A stretch of DNA of 6,232 nucleotides from Pseudomonadota bacterium (GCA_023416575.1 JAEZHL010000156.1:1-6232), one strand, 5' to 3'; positions 1-6,161 are shown, counted from the first letter of the stretch. Translations and numbers: made by a program. Notes: a model not told the origin generated them from the sequence alone.

Positions 1-442
1 CCTGGATGAGCTCGTTGTAGAGCTTCAGGCCGTCACCGTAGTAGGCCCAAGACAGCATCTGGTTGCCGTTGAAACCATAGGCCGGGCCGGTGCCGAACAG
101 CGATGCGGCCCGATGCTTGCCATACCAATAGGCGGGCACGCTGTGTGCGCCATCGAGAACGCCGGAGTGGCAACCATCCATCACCGAGAACGGCTTGACG
201 ATGGCGCCGGCGTTCAAATAGTCGATCTTCAACCGGCCTTCGCCGAGCTCGTTGACGATGGCCACGTAGTCCCTGGCCATGTCGTTCAAAATATCTTGAG
301 CGCCCCACGAGCCCTGCATCTTCAGGGTCACGGTTTCAGCCCGAGAGACATTGGGCATGGCGATGGTCGCTGTGCCCGCCACCGCCGCGCCAGCGAGGAA
401 TTTGCGGCGCGTCGTAACGGCCTTTGACTTCGTATCCGTCAT
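1..442 (-). CDS. TRAP transporter substrate-binding protein (DctP/TakP-like), N-terminal part, runs off the left edge
   Basis: This is the periplasmic binding component of a tripartite (TRAP) transporter, which hands an organic acid to a DctQ/DctM membrane pair. The 147 visible residues begin MTDTKSKAV, with a twin-arginine motif TTRRKFL at 10-16, a hydrophobic stretch to about residue 29 and likely cleavage near SRA-ET (33-37), so export is probably by Tat. The mature start (ETVTLKMQGSWG) and the block SLFGTGPAYGFNGNQML (114-130) are typical of the branch containing TakP, the 2-oxo-acid binder; the exact ligand is inferred only by family. Full-length members have about 350-370 residues, so more than half is missing beyond the window. 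The start is fixed by a good Shine-Dalgarno (AGGGAGG, plus-strand 448-454) five bases upstream and by the signal sequence. The membrane subunits are not in view; they may lie beyond position 1. It is divergent from the esterase gene at 795. Confidence 0.9.
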   Translation of the reverse strand, partial: MTDTKSKAVTTRRKFLAGAAVAGTATIAMPNVSRAETVTLKMQGSWGAQDILNDMARDYVAIVNELGEGRLKIDYLNAGAIVKPFSVMDGCHSGVLDGAHSVPAYWYGKHRAASLFGTGPAYGFNGNQMLSWAYYGDGLKLYNELIQ

Positions 443-460
443 TCTAACCTCCCTAGAAAG

Positions 461-481
461 CGGCGCCGGCAGTTGGCGCCG
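461..481. repeat. Inverted repeat in the leader of the TRAP binding-protein gene
   Basis: CGGCGCC (461-467) and GGCGCCG (475-481) form a perfect 7-bp stem with a 7-base loop. The unit GGCGCCGG also occurs as a direct repeat at 462-469 and 475-482, 13 bases apart. It lies 19 bases upstream of the start codon, just behind the Shine-Dalgarno, so it would fall in the mRNA leader if transcription starts further upstream. It could be a leader hairpin or a symmetric operator. It is short and GC-rich, so chance is possible. Confidence 0.35.
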
Positions 482-621
482 GTTCGTTGGCCGACAGCAT
501 TACGATGATGCGGCGGCGGAACGTCAGTTTGCACAGTCGGAAGCGTTCGACAAGCCTTTCGCAGCGCGCGGATAGTGCTGCGGTTTATCCCAAAGTTTGA
601 GAAAGAGGCCGCCTTCCCAAA

Positions 622-656
622 CGCGGGCGTGGCGCTTCAGCCGAATTTCGCCCGCG
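622..656. repeat. GC-rich inverted repeat in the divergent intergenic region
   Basis: CGCGGGCG (622-629) and CGCCCGCG (649-656) are perfect 8-base inverted copies separated by 19 bases. The spacer contains a smaller GGC...GCC hairpin (631-633 with 640-642). There is no T-run on either side, so it is not a standard terminator. An operator or a chance GC palindrome are both possible. Confidence 0.3.
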
Positions 657-794
657 GGGGCTGGCTTCAATCCCACAATCAAATGCGCTGACAAGTCACC
701 CTCGGAACAGTCCGCGCGGTGGGGCGCCGACTACTTTCGGCCATGAGGACGTGCAGAACAGAGCCGCAAAGTCTTCGAGTGAGGGGATAAGATC

Positions 795-1682
795 ATGAGC
801 ATCATCGATCGCAGCCTGCATTTCTCCGGTGGCCGTACCGGCATCCTTCTGATCCACGGCCTCGGCGGCACGCCAGTCGAGATGCGCTTCATCGCCGTCG
901 GTCTGGCGCGGGCGGGTTACACGGTCTCCTGCCCCCAGCTCGCCGGGCATTGCGGCAGTGCGGACGATCTCAAGGCCACCCGCTGGCAGGACTGGTTTGC
1001 GAGCGTCAAGGCAGCACACGACCGGCTGCGGCAGGAATGCGATGTCGTCATCGTCGGCGGCCTTTCGATGGGCGCCGTGCTCGCCCTTAACCTCGCAGCA
1101 GAGCGGCCAGACAGCGTGCACGGCCTCGCCCTATACGCGCCGACGTTGCAACTCGATGGCTGGGGCATTCCCTGGTACGCGCGCCTGTTCCGGCTGGTCT
1201 GGCACAGGAAAGTCGCGGACCTGTTCGATTTCGCCGAGCGCGAGCCTTACGGCATCAAGGACCCGCGCGTCCGGGGCCTCGTCACAGCGGCGATCCAGAG
1301 TGGGGACAGCTCACAAGCTGGTCAGCTGAGCACGCCCGGAAGCTCGATGCTGGAGCTGCGGCGGCTGGCGCAAGCAGCCAAGCGCTCGATCGGCAGTATC
1401 GCGCAACCGGTGCTGGTGCTGCATCCCCGGGAGGACGACCGCGCCAGTCTCCGCAACGCTTTTCACCTGCAGAAGAAGCTCGCCGGACGTGTGGAGACGG
1501 TGGTGCTCGACGACAGCTATCACATCATCACCCTCGATCGGCAGCGTCACGTCGTGGTGGAGCGGACAAGCCGGTTCGCGGCGGATGTACGCAACTGGAT
1601 CGGTGAGCTGGCGGCCAGGGCGCAGGTCCGGGATGCGCATGTCAGTCCCATCCGTGGCGTGGCGCCGTCCCCGGCAGCATGA
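795..1682 (+). CDS. Alpha/beta-hydrolase, Est30-like carboxylesterase/lipase
   Basis: This is a predicted serine hydrolase of 295 residues with no signal peptide or membrane segment, so probably a cytoplasmic carboxylesterase or monoacylglycerol-lipase-type enzyme; the true substrate is unknown. The visible parts are a beta-strand plus oxyanion loop LLIHGLGGTP (18-27), the nucleophile elbow GGLSMGA with Ser91, an acid in HPREDD (Asp214 or Asp215), and the catalytic His243 in DDSYHIITLD. The last motif closely recalls the SGHVITLD of Geobacillus Est30. A cap-like insert lies at about 118-185 (LDGWGIPWYARLF onward). The body ends near RNWIGEL (267-272). About 23 further residues rich in Ala, Pro and Arg look like a non-conserved tail. 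ATG 795 is chosen for the GAGGGG site at 781-786, eight bases upstream. The gene stands alone, divergent from the TRAP gene and 110 bases before the next gene. Confidence 0.88.
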   Translation: MSIIDRSLHFSGGRTGILLIHGLGGTPVEMRFIAVGLARAGYTVSCPQLAGHCGSADDLKATRWQDWFASVKAAHDRLRQECDVVIVGGLSMGAVLALNLAAERPDSVHGLALYAPTLQLDGWGIPWYARLFRLVWHRKVADLFDFAEREPYGIKDPRVRGLVTAAIQSGDSSQAGQLSTPGSSMLELRRLAQAAKRSIGSIAQPVLVLHPREDDRASLRNAFHLQKKLAGRVETVVLDDSYHIITLDRQRHVVVERTSRFAADVRNWIGELAARAQVRDAHVSPIRGVAPSPAA

Positions 1683-1717
1683 GGCCGCGGCCTTGTCCCC
1701 TGGGGAACAGCCAGGGG
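1682..1717 (+). terminator. Possible hairpins downstream of the esterase gene
   Basis: Right after the stop lies a perfect 12-base palindrome, AGGCCGCGGCCT (1682-1693). It is followed by CCCCTGG (1697-1703) and CCAGGGG (1711-1717), which form a 7-bp GC stem around a 7-base loop. No T-run follows, so a classical Rho-independent terminator is not shown. The pair may act as a weak terminator or an mRNA end-stabiliser between the esterase and the secreted-protein gene. Confidence 0.35.
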
Positions 1718-1792
1718 GGCTGGGCTGGCCCATAGTGCCTCTCAAGAGACGACGCTGACAGAACGAAGCTTCCTGACAGATGGAGGACTGAG

Positions 1793-2365
1793 ATGAACGG
1801 CAAGATCATCGCCCTCGCGACCGGCATCGTGGCAGCTGCGGCCATGGCGGCTCCCTCCGCTGAAGCAGGGATGCGGATCCATTTCGGCTACCCGATCGGC
1901 GTTTTCCACGCTGGCGGCGGCCACCATTACGGCAGGCATCATCACTACGAGCGCTACGAGGCACGGCGCTACGAGGCACTGCGGCGTGCTCGGGCTGCCG
2001 AGGCGGCACGTCTCCGGCGCGAGAAAGCCGCGGCTGCGGCAGCTGCTGCCGAAGCGCGGAAGGAGAAGGCGGCGGCCATTGCCGCGGCGAAGGCGGCCGA
2101 GAAGCGGAAGGCGGCAGCTGCCGCGGCGCTCGCGGCGGCCGAGGAGAAGAAGGCCGCGACCACAACTGCCGCGAGCACCGACTTGCAGCCTGTCGAGCAG
2201 ACGGGATCGATCGCCAACACCAAGCCGGGAGCCGTGAAGACGGCTGCGGCCGAGCCGGCAACCGGGACCCCGGTGGCGGCGACCGACCAGCCCGCGGCCA
2301 AGCCCGAGTGCAAGCGCTACTTCGCCAATGTCGGCATGACGATCTCGGTGCCGTGTACCCAATGA
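1793..2365 (+). CDS. Secreted His-rich, Ala/Lys/Glu-rich protein with a two-cysteine C-terminal tail; function unknown
   Basis: I do not recognise a named family. The 190-residue product starts with a clear Sec signal peptide (Lys at 4, hydrophobic Ala-rich core, cleavage likely after SAEA at 25). A short His/Gly/Tyr-rich segment follows (39-52, with His39, 44, 45, 49, 50 and 51), which could bind a transition metal. Next comes a charged Ala/Lys/Glu/Arg segment (about 53-122) predicted to be a long helix or coiled coil, then a Thr/Pro/Ala-rich linker (123-171). The C-terminal tail ECKRYFANVGMTISVPC has Cys173 and Cys188, which may form a disulfide in the periplasm. I recall similar Cys-bounded tails on rhizobial hypothetical proteins, but that needs a search. 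The start has a strong GGAGG (1782-1786) six bases upstream. The middle is low in complexity, which explains the long open frames on the opposite strand. Metal binding or a cell-wall/envelope spacer role are guesses only. Confidence 0.85.
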   Translation: MNGKIIALATGIVAAAAMAAPSAEAGMRIHFGYPIGVFHAGGGHHYGRHHHYERYEARRYEALRRARAAEAARLRREKAAAAAAAAEARKEKAAAIAAAKAAEKRKAAAAAALAAAEEKKAATTTAASTDLQPVEQTGSIANTKPGAVKTAAAEPATGTPVAATDQPAAKPECKRYFANVGMTISVPCTQ

Positions 2366-2385
2366 TGCGGAGCGGCAGACCGGGC

Positions 2386-2423
2386 GGTGTCAGACCTGGG
2401 CGGGGTCTGGCACCTTACTTCTT
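2386..2423 (+). terminator. Strong hairpin followed by a T-rich stretch: terminator of the secreted-protein gene, possibly a REP-like repeat
   Basis: GGTGTCAGACC (2386-2396) pairs with GGTCTGGCACC (2404-2414) around a 7-base loop. This makes an 11-bp stem on the plus-strand RNA with one G-U pair (2390 with 2410). The tract TTACTTCTT (2415-2423) follows, giving a reasonable Rho-independent terminator for the gene ending at 2365. It also sits just beyond the 3' end of the convergent protease gene (stop at 2423-2425); on the minus-strand RNA the wobble becomes an A-C mismatch and no T-run follows. Its form also resembles REP-type palindromes that begin GTGTCAGAC. Confidence 0.6.
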
Positions 2424-3442
2424 CAGCTGTTCGTCGGAGCTGCTTGATCATCATTGCCAAGGCCGCCCGCGAAGCGTTCGAGGGCGGCAATCCGGTCATC
2501 GATCGAAGGGTGGGTGGACAGCAGGCTCTCGCCACTCCCGCGCACCGGGTTCTCGATGAAGAACGCCTCCATGCGGGAGGGAACCTCGAGCTTTGCGTGA
2601 TGCTGGATCTTGCGTAATGCGCTGATCATGGCATCCGGGTTCTTGGTCAGCTCCACCGATCCGGCATCGGCCAGATACTCGCGCGATCGCGACAGCGCGA
2701 ACCGGATCAGCGTCGACAGGCCCCACGAGATCAGGATGATCGCGACTGCGATGAGCATCGCGAGCGCCGCACCGCCATTGCCGCCGCCATCACGGTCGCT
2801 GCGGTTCCGGCGTTGCCCATCGCCTCGCGGCCAGACCCCATAGGGGAAATTCCAGCTCCTGACCGCGAGATCGGCGAAGAACGCGAAAATGCCGGCGAAG
2901 ATGATGGCGATGACCAGCAACTGCGTGTCGCGGTTGCGGATGTGCGTGAGCTCGTGGGCGAGCACCGCCTCGAGCTCAGCATCGGACAGCGTATCCATCA
3001 GCCCCCGCGTCACCGCGATGACGTAGTCACCCTCCCTGAGGCCGGCAGCATAGGCGTTGAGGGCAGGGGTCTCGATGATCTGCAGCCGCGGCATCGTGAT
3101 ACCACGCGAAATGCAAAGGTTCTCCAGGGCGTTGTAGAGCTTCGGTGCCTCCCTGCGCGAGACGCCGTGGGCGCCGGTCGCGAAACGGATGAGATGCTGG
3201 TGGAAAACCCAGGAGATCAGGAACCAGAAGCTCGCCGCCATCAACGCGACCGGCCACGAGCTGGCGAACTGGCCGGCTGCGCTGGCGAAGATCTCGTCGA
3301 GGTCGCCACCGACGAGAGCATTGAGCATCAGCAGCAGCGAGAACAGCAGCACGTTGAGCAGCGCCACGAATCCGGTCAGCAGCAGCACCGAGCGGATGCG
3401 GTTGGCGCGTATGTGGGTATAGAGCCCGTAGGCACGAAACAT
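2423..3442 (-). CDS. M48-family membrane zinc metalloprotease, HtpX-like
   Basis: This is an integral-membrane zinc endopeptidase of the HtpX branch of peptidase family M48, which degrades damaged or misfolded membrane proteins with its active site on the cytoplasmic face. The 339 residues contain likely membrane segments at about 18-42, 63-84, 173-193 and 226-249. The zinc site is HELTH (His163, Glu164, His167), with the third ligand Glu255 in SREYLADAGS. The flanking block LSDAELEAVLAHELTHIRNRDT and the late STHPSIDDRI (309-318) are family hallmarks. A polar Gly/Arg/Asp-rich loop (205-224) separates the third and fourth helices. The product is somewhat longer than E. coli HtpX (293 residues), mostly through its N-terminal part, loop and tail. 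The start has a GAGG site (plus-strand 3448-3451) five bases upstream. It lies 45 bases behind the lemA stop and is almost surely co-transcribed with it. It could equally be labelled 'M48 family metalloprotease', since orthology to E. coli htpX is not certain. Confidence 0.93.
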   Translation of the reverse strand: MFRAYGLYTHIRANRIRSVLLLTGFVALLNVLLFSLLLMLNALVGGDLDEIFASAAGQFASSWPVALMAASFWFLISWVFHQHLIRFATGAHGVSRREAPKLYNALENLCISRGITMPRLQIIETPALNAYAAGLREGDYVIAVTRGLMDTLSDAELEAVLAHELTHIRNRDTQLLVIAIIFAGIFAFFADLAVRSWNFPYGVWPRGDGQRRNRSDRDGGGNGGAALAMLIAVAIILISWGLSTLIRFALSRSREYLADAGSVELTKNPDAMISALRKIQHHAKLEVPSRMEAFFIENPVRGSGESLLSTHPSIDDRIAALERFAGGLGNDDQAAPTNS

Positions 3443-3487
3443 TGGGGCCTCACGCCTCCGCGCTGGATGCCTGGGTCAGCATTCCGC

Positions 3488-4057
3488 TCAGAACTTGACT
3501 TGCGGTGCCCTGGTGACCGCTGCGCGCTCGCCTTCGTCCAGGTTGAAAAAGTCCTCGCGCCCGAAACCCATCGAGCTCGCGAACAGCACGGCCGGGAAAC
3601 TCTCACGGGTGGCGTTGTACTCGGCGGCTGCATTGTTGAAGAACCGGCGCGCCGCCGCGATCTTGTTCTCGAGGTCGGCCAGCTCGATCTGCAGCTGCTG
3701 GAAATTGGTGTTGGCTTTGAGATCGGGGTAGGCCTCCGCCAGAGCGAACAGCTGCCGGAGGGCGCCTTGCAACTGTCCCTCCGCGGCTGCCTGCGCGGCC
3801 GGGCCGTGGGCGGAAATGGCTGCGTTTCTCGCTTTGACGACGGCATCGAGCGTCTCGCGCTCATGGCTGGCGTAGCCCTTGACGGTCTCGACCAGGTTGG
3901 GGACGAGGTCGTGGCGCTGCTTGAGCTGTACGTCGATGTCCGAGAAGGCCTGCCGGTACCGCTGCCGCAATCCGACGAGCGTGTTGTAGGCGGAAATGCC
4001 GTAGACCGCGCTCAGCACGATGATGGCGAGAATGATCCAGCCCAGATAATTGCCCAT
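3488..4057 (-). CDS. lemA: LemA family protein
   Basis: LemA proteins are small membrane-anchored helical proteins of uncertain function, often encoded beside M48/HtpX proteases or TPM-domain proteins. The 189 residues show one N-terminal membrane helix (about 5-24, GWIILAIIVLSAVYG), then the conserved YNTLVGLRQRY (24-34). Next come DIDVQLKQRHDLVPNLVETV (40-59) and GYASHE (61-66), and finally YPDLKANTNFQQL (110-122) leading into a helix with ELADLENKIAAARRFFN. The length matches the usual 180-200. The ATG at 4057 is chosen over an in-frame ATG at 4114, because the latter would add 19 charged residues in front of the membrane helix and lacks a good ribosome site, whereas AGGGA sits five bases before 4057. 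It is the first gene of a two-gene operon with the downstream protease and is divergent from the DLH gene at 4223. The product presumably sits in the inner membrane, with the helical body exposed on one face. Confidence 0.92.
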   Translation of the reverse strand: MGNYLGWIILAIIVLSAVYGISAYNTLVGLRQRYRQAFSDIDVQLKQRHDLVPNLVETVKGYASHERETLDAVVKARNAAISAHGPAAQAAAEGQLQGALRQLFALAEAYPDLKANTNFQQLQIELADLENKIAAARRFFNNAAAEYNATRESFPAVLFASSMGFGREDFFNLDEGERAAVTRAPQVKF

Positions 4058-4062
4058 TGCCG

Positions 4063-4071
4063 TCCCTTCCC
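4063..4071 (-). promoter_or_regulatory. Ribosome binding site that decides the lemA start
   Basis: On the minus strand this reads GGGAAGGGA; its AGGGA core ends five bases before ATG 4057. It supports the shorter lemA product that begins MGNYLGW directly before the membrane helix. Confidence 0.7.
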
Positions 4072-4127
4072 TGAAATCGAAACGTCGGGCAGGGGAGCGC
4101 CCGCCGGCGCCCACCGAAAATCACAAT

Positions 4128-4156
4128 TTGTCGAGCGCGTCGAGCGACATTATGAT
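4128..4156 (+). promoter_or_regulatory. Sigma70-like promoter for the DLH-family gene
   Basis: TTGTCG (4128-4133, four of six consensus bases) and TATGAT (4151-4156, five of six) are separated by exactly 17 bases. Transcription would start near 4163, giving a leader of about 60 bases before ATG 4223. The spacer overlaps a 9-base-phased direct repeat, GTCGAGCG (4130-4137 and 4139-4146), which could be an operator. On the other strand the same spot contains CATAAT (4149-4154), a possible -10 for lemA, but no good -35 accompanies it. Confidence 0.45.
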
Positions 4157-4222
4157 TCCGTGAGCTGAGCCTGTAGTCTTGCCGCCTCGGATCGCCCTCG
4201 ATCCATTGAACCGGAGGCCGCG

Positions 4223-5098
4223 ATGCAGGAAGAGGACTTCGCAAAAGATCGCCTGAGCCTGTCACCCAAACTTGACTTCTCGCGAAGGGAGATGGTCGTG
4301 ACCACGCTTGCCACCGGATTTGCCCTCGCAGTTCAGCCCGTTGCGGCCCAAACGCAAATCACCACCGATTCCGCCGGTCTCGAGGCGGGCGAGATCAAGA
4401 TCAAGGTCGCGGACGGGGAGATCCCCGCGTATCGCGCCATGCCGGCGACGGGCGGTCCGTTCCCGGTCGTCCTGGTGATCCAGGAGATTTTCGGCGTCCA
4501 TGAGCACATCAAGGATGTCTGCCGCCGCCTCGCCAAGGAAGGCTACATGGCGATCGCGCCGGAGCTCTACGCGCGCCAGGGTGACGTTTCCAAGCTGTCG
4601 ATCGACGAGATCAGGCCGATCGTCGCGAAAGTGCCCGACGCCCAGGTCATGAGCGATCTCGATGCCGCCGTGGCCTATGCCAAGGAGACGGGACGCGGGG
4701 ATATCAATCGCCTCGGCATCACGGGCTTCTGCTGGGGCGGCCGTATCACCTGGCTCTATGCTGCGCACAATCCGGATCTCAAGGCTGGGGTCGCATGGTA
4801 CGGGCGCCTCGTCGGGCAGGCGAGTGCGGAAACGCCGCGTCAACCGGTCGATGTGGCGGCTGAGCTGAAGGCGCCGGTGCTCGGGCTCTACGGCAGTGCG
4901 GATCAGGGCATTCCGGTCGAGACCGTCGAGCAGATGCGCGCAGCCTGCACGGCCGCCGGTAAGACCTGCGACATCGTCATCTACCCTGGCGCGCCGCATG
5001 CCTTCCATGCCGACTTCCGCCCGAGCTATCGCGCCGAGCCCGCCAGGGATGGGTGGGCGCGCATGCTGGCCTGGTTCCGGAAATACGGGGTCGCCTGA
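4223..5098 (+). CDS. Tat-exported dienelactone hydrolase family protein
   Basis: This alpha/beta-hydrolase of the DLH family (carboxymethylenebutenolidase type) has 291 residues, about 55 longer than classical cytoplasmic ClcD-like enzymes, and the excess is the export leader. An unusually long 20-residue polar n-region precedes the twin-arginine motif FSRREMV (19-25). A hydrophobic stretch and likely cleavage after VAA-Q (around 42-43) follow. The catalytic parts are Glu88 in VIQEIFGV, the nucleophile Cys170 in GFCWGG, Asp227 in GSADQGIP and His259 in APHAFH. The Cys (not Ser) nucleophile and the Glu contact are DLH signatures. Family members hydrolyse dienelactones in chloroaromatic degradation, but many exported homologues have unknown substrates and no aromatic-degradation genes are nearby. 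ATG 4223 has GGAGG (4213-4217) five bases upstream. The gene is divergent from lemA, and the exporter gene follows after 100 bases. Confidence 0.92.
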   Translation: MQEEDFAKDRLSLSPKLDFSRREMVVTTLATGFALAVQPVAAQTQITTDSAGLEAGEIKIKVADGEIPAYRAMPATGGPFPVVLVIQEIFGVHEHIKDVCRRLAKEGYMAIAPELYARQGDVSKLSIDEIRPIVAKVPDAQVMSDLDAAVAYAKETGRGDINRLGITGFCWGGRITWLYAAHNPDLKAGVAWYGRLVGQASAETPRQPVDVAAELKAPVLGLYGSADQGIPVETVEQMRAACTAAGKTCDIVIYPGAPHAFHADFRPSYRAEPARDGWARMLAWFRKYGVA

Positions 5099-5102
5099 CC
5101 GT

Positions 5103-5178
5103 CGGCACCGTAGGGGCAAGCTCTCACACCTTGGCCTTGGCCATTGGCATCCCGTCGCCGAACAGCTAATCGGTGCCG
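5103..5178. repeat. Distant inverted repeat in the gap before the exporter gene
   Basis: CGGCACCG (5103-5110) and CGGTGCCG (5171-5178) are perfect 8-base inverted copies about 60 bases apart. Between them lies TTGGCCTTGGCCATTGGC (5131-5148), a short run of TTGGC units. No T-run follows, so termination between the DLH and exporter genes is not evident. The repeat may be chance. Confidence 0.25.
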
Positions 5179-5198
5179 AAAAGCTACGCGGTGAAGCC

Positions 5199-6161
5199 AT
5201 GGATGCTCAATCCGATATCGCGCGCCCAATGCCGTCAGCGGCGAGCCGCCCGTCGCGCGGTGGCGCGACCCTCATTGGGCTGGTCGCAGTATTGCTGTGG
5301 TCGTTGCTGGCGTTGTTCACCGCTATGTCGGGTGCTGTTCCGCCATTCCAGTTGGCTGCGATGACGTTCGCCATAGGAGGCGTACTCGGCGCTGCAACCT
5401 GGTTGTTCCGGCCTGGGGCAGCACGGGCGATCAAGCAGCCGGCTCAAGTATGGGCACTCGGCGTCGGCGGGCTGTTCGGCTTTCACGCGCTTTTCTTCAC
5501 GGCGATGAAGACGGCGCCGCCCGCTGAGGCAGGCCTCATCAATTACCTGTGGCCGCTGCTGATCGTGTTGCTCTCGGCATTGCTGCCGAACGAGCGGCTC
5601 CGCATCCACCACGTCGCAGGCGCGCTGCTCGGTCTTGCCGGGACCGCGCTGCTGCTGAGCGGCGGAAAAGGTCTCGCGCTTGCGCCCGAACATATCCCGG
5701 GCTTTGCAGCGGCGTTCGCGGCCGCTTTGGTGTGGGCGAGCTATTCGGTGCTCTCGCGCCGATTCGCGGCCGTTCCCACCGATGCGGTGGTGGGCTTCTG
5801 CCTCGCGACCGCTACCCTGGCGGTGATCTCTCACCTCTTATTCGAGACCACCGTCTGGCCGTCGGGCCCCGCCCAATGGGGCGCGGTCGCAGCACTTGGA
5901 TTAGGGCCGGTGGGGGTGGCGTTCTACGCCTGGGATTTCGGCGTCAAGCACGGCGACATCAAGGTACTGGGCGCGCTTTCCTATGGCGCGCCGGTGCTGT
6001 CGACCCTGTTTCTCGTGCTCGCCGGCTATGCCCACGCAAGCGCGAGCCTTCTGTTCGCGACCATTCTCATCACGGGTGGCGGCATCCTGGCCGCCAAGGA
6101 CCTGCTGCGCGGTCGCGCCTTGGGCTGGTCCGGTTGGACCAGCCCCTCGCTCGGCTCATGA
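5199..6161 (+). CDS. EamA/DMT-superfamily transporter, YddG-like amino-acid/metabolite exporter
   Basis: This inner-membrane drug/metabolite transporter has 320 residues and about ten predicted helices (roughly 24-43, 49-70, 83-101, 110-130, 136-154, 167-187, 195-214, 225-244, 256-276, 281-300), i.e. two EamA repeats. The blocks INYLWPLLIVL (115-125) and AFYAWDFGVKHGDIKVLGALSYGAPVLS (241-268, in two helices) resemble the aromatic-amino-acid exporter YddG subgroup; the substrate itself is inferred, not seen. The frame stays open back to 4896, but that stretch overlaps the DLH gene and encodes nothing transporter-like. ATG 5199, with a weak GGTGA four bases upstream (5190-5194), gives a normal family length and a short polar N-terminus. 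An alternative ATG at 5229 lacks a ribosome site. It lies 100 bases after the DLH gene on the same strand without a visible terminator, so read-through is possible. It ends in the palindrome TCATGA shared with the convergent gene. Confidence 0.9.
   Translation: MDAQSDIARPMPSAASRPSRGGATLIGLVAVLLWSLLALFTAMSGAVPPFQLAAMTFAIGGVLGAATWLFRPGAARAIKQPAQVWALGVGGLFGFHALFFTAMKTAPPAEAGLINYLWPLLIVLLSALLPNERLRIHHVAGALLGLAGTALLLSGGKGLALAPEHIPGFAAAFAAALVWASYSVLSRRFAAVPTDAVVGFCLATATLAVISHLLFETTVWPSGPAQWGAVAALGLGPVGVAFYAWDFGVKHGDIKVLGALSYGAPVLSTLFLVLAGYAHASASLLFATILITGGGILAAKDLLRGRALGWSGWTSPSLGS

Larger units (their letters stand above)
443..794. other. Divergent intergenic region between the TRAP binding protein and the esterase genes
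   Basis: These 352 bases must carry the promoters of both flanking genes, because both start codons have good ribosome sites at the edges (448-454 for the minus-strand gene, GAGGGG at 781-786 for the plus-strand gene). I see no convincing sigma70 or sigma54 promoter, no tRNA and no open frame with a credible protein. Two GC-rich inverted repeats (461-481 and 622-656) are listed separately. The frames that run through here look like random high-GC open frames. Confidence 0.6.

Noticed and set aside
1742..2362. Long minus-strand frames (up to about 206 codons) over the secreted Ala-rich protein gene
   Set aside because: They arise from the repetitive GCG/GCC/AAG codons of the real gene. The products are low-complexity Arg/Gly/Leu or Ser/Arg/Pro runs.
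4058..4114. Longer lemA start at ATG 4114
   Set aside because: It adds 19 charged residues before the membrane helix and lacks a good ribosome site, while ATG 4057 has a well-placed AGGGA.
2813..4168. A 451-codon open frame on the plus strand, opposite the lemA and protease genes
   Set aside because: It is the mirror of two well-supported minus-strand genes. The product is Arg/Asp/Glu/Gln-rich, shows no domain or membrane pattern, and matches the composition expected from the complement of high-GC codons.
795..5098. The two alpha/beta-hydrolases as a duplicated pair
   Set aside because: They have different nucleophiles (Ser91 versus Cys170), different flanking motifs and different cellular locations, so they belong to separate families.
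4896..5198. N-terminal 101-codon extension of the exporter frame
   Set aside because: It overlaps the DLH gene in another frame and encodes Arg/Pro/Ser-rich sequence unlike any transporter. The start at 5199 gives the normal EamA length.
4262..5200. A 312-codon open frame on the minus strand, opposite the DLH gene
   Set aside because: The DLH gene in the opposite frame has a full catalytic triad, Tat leader and ribosome site. The antisense product is Arg/Asp-rich with no recognisable motif.
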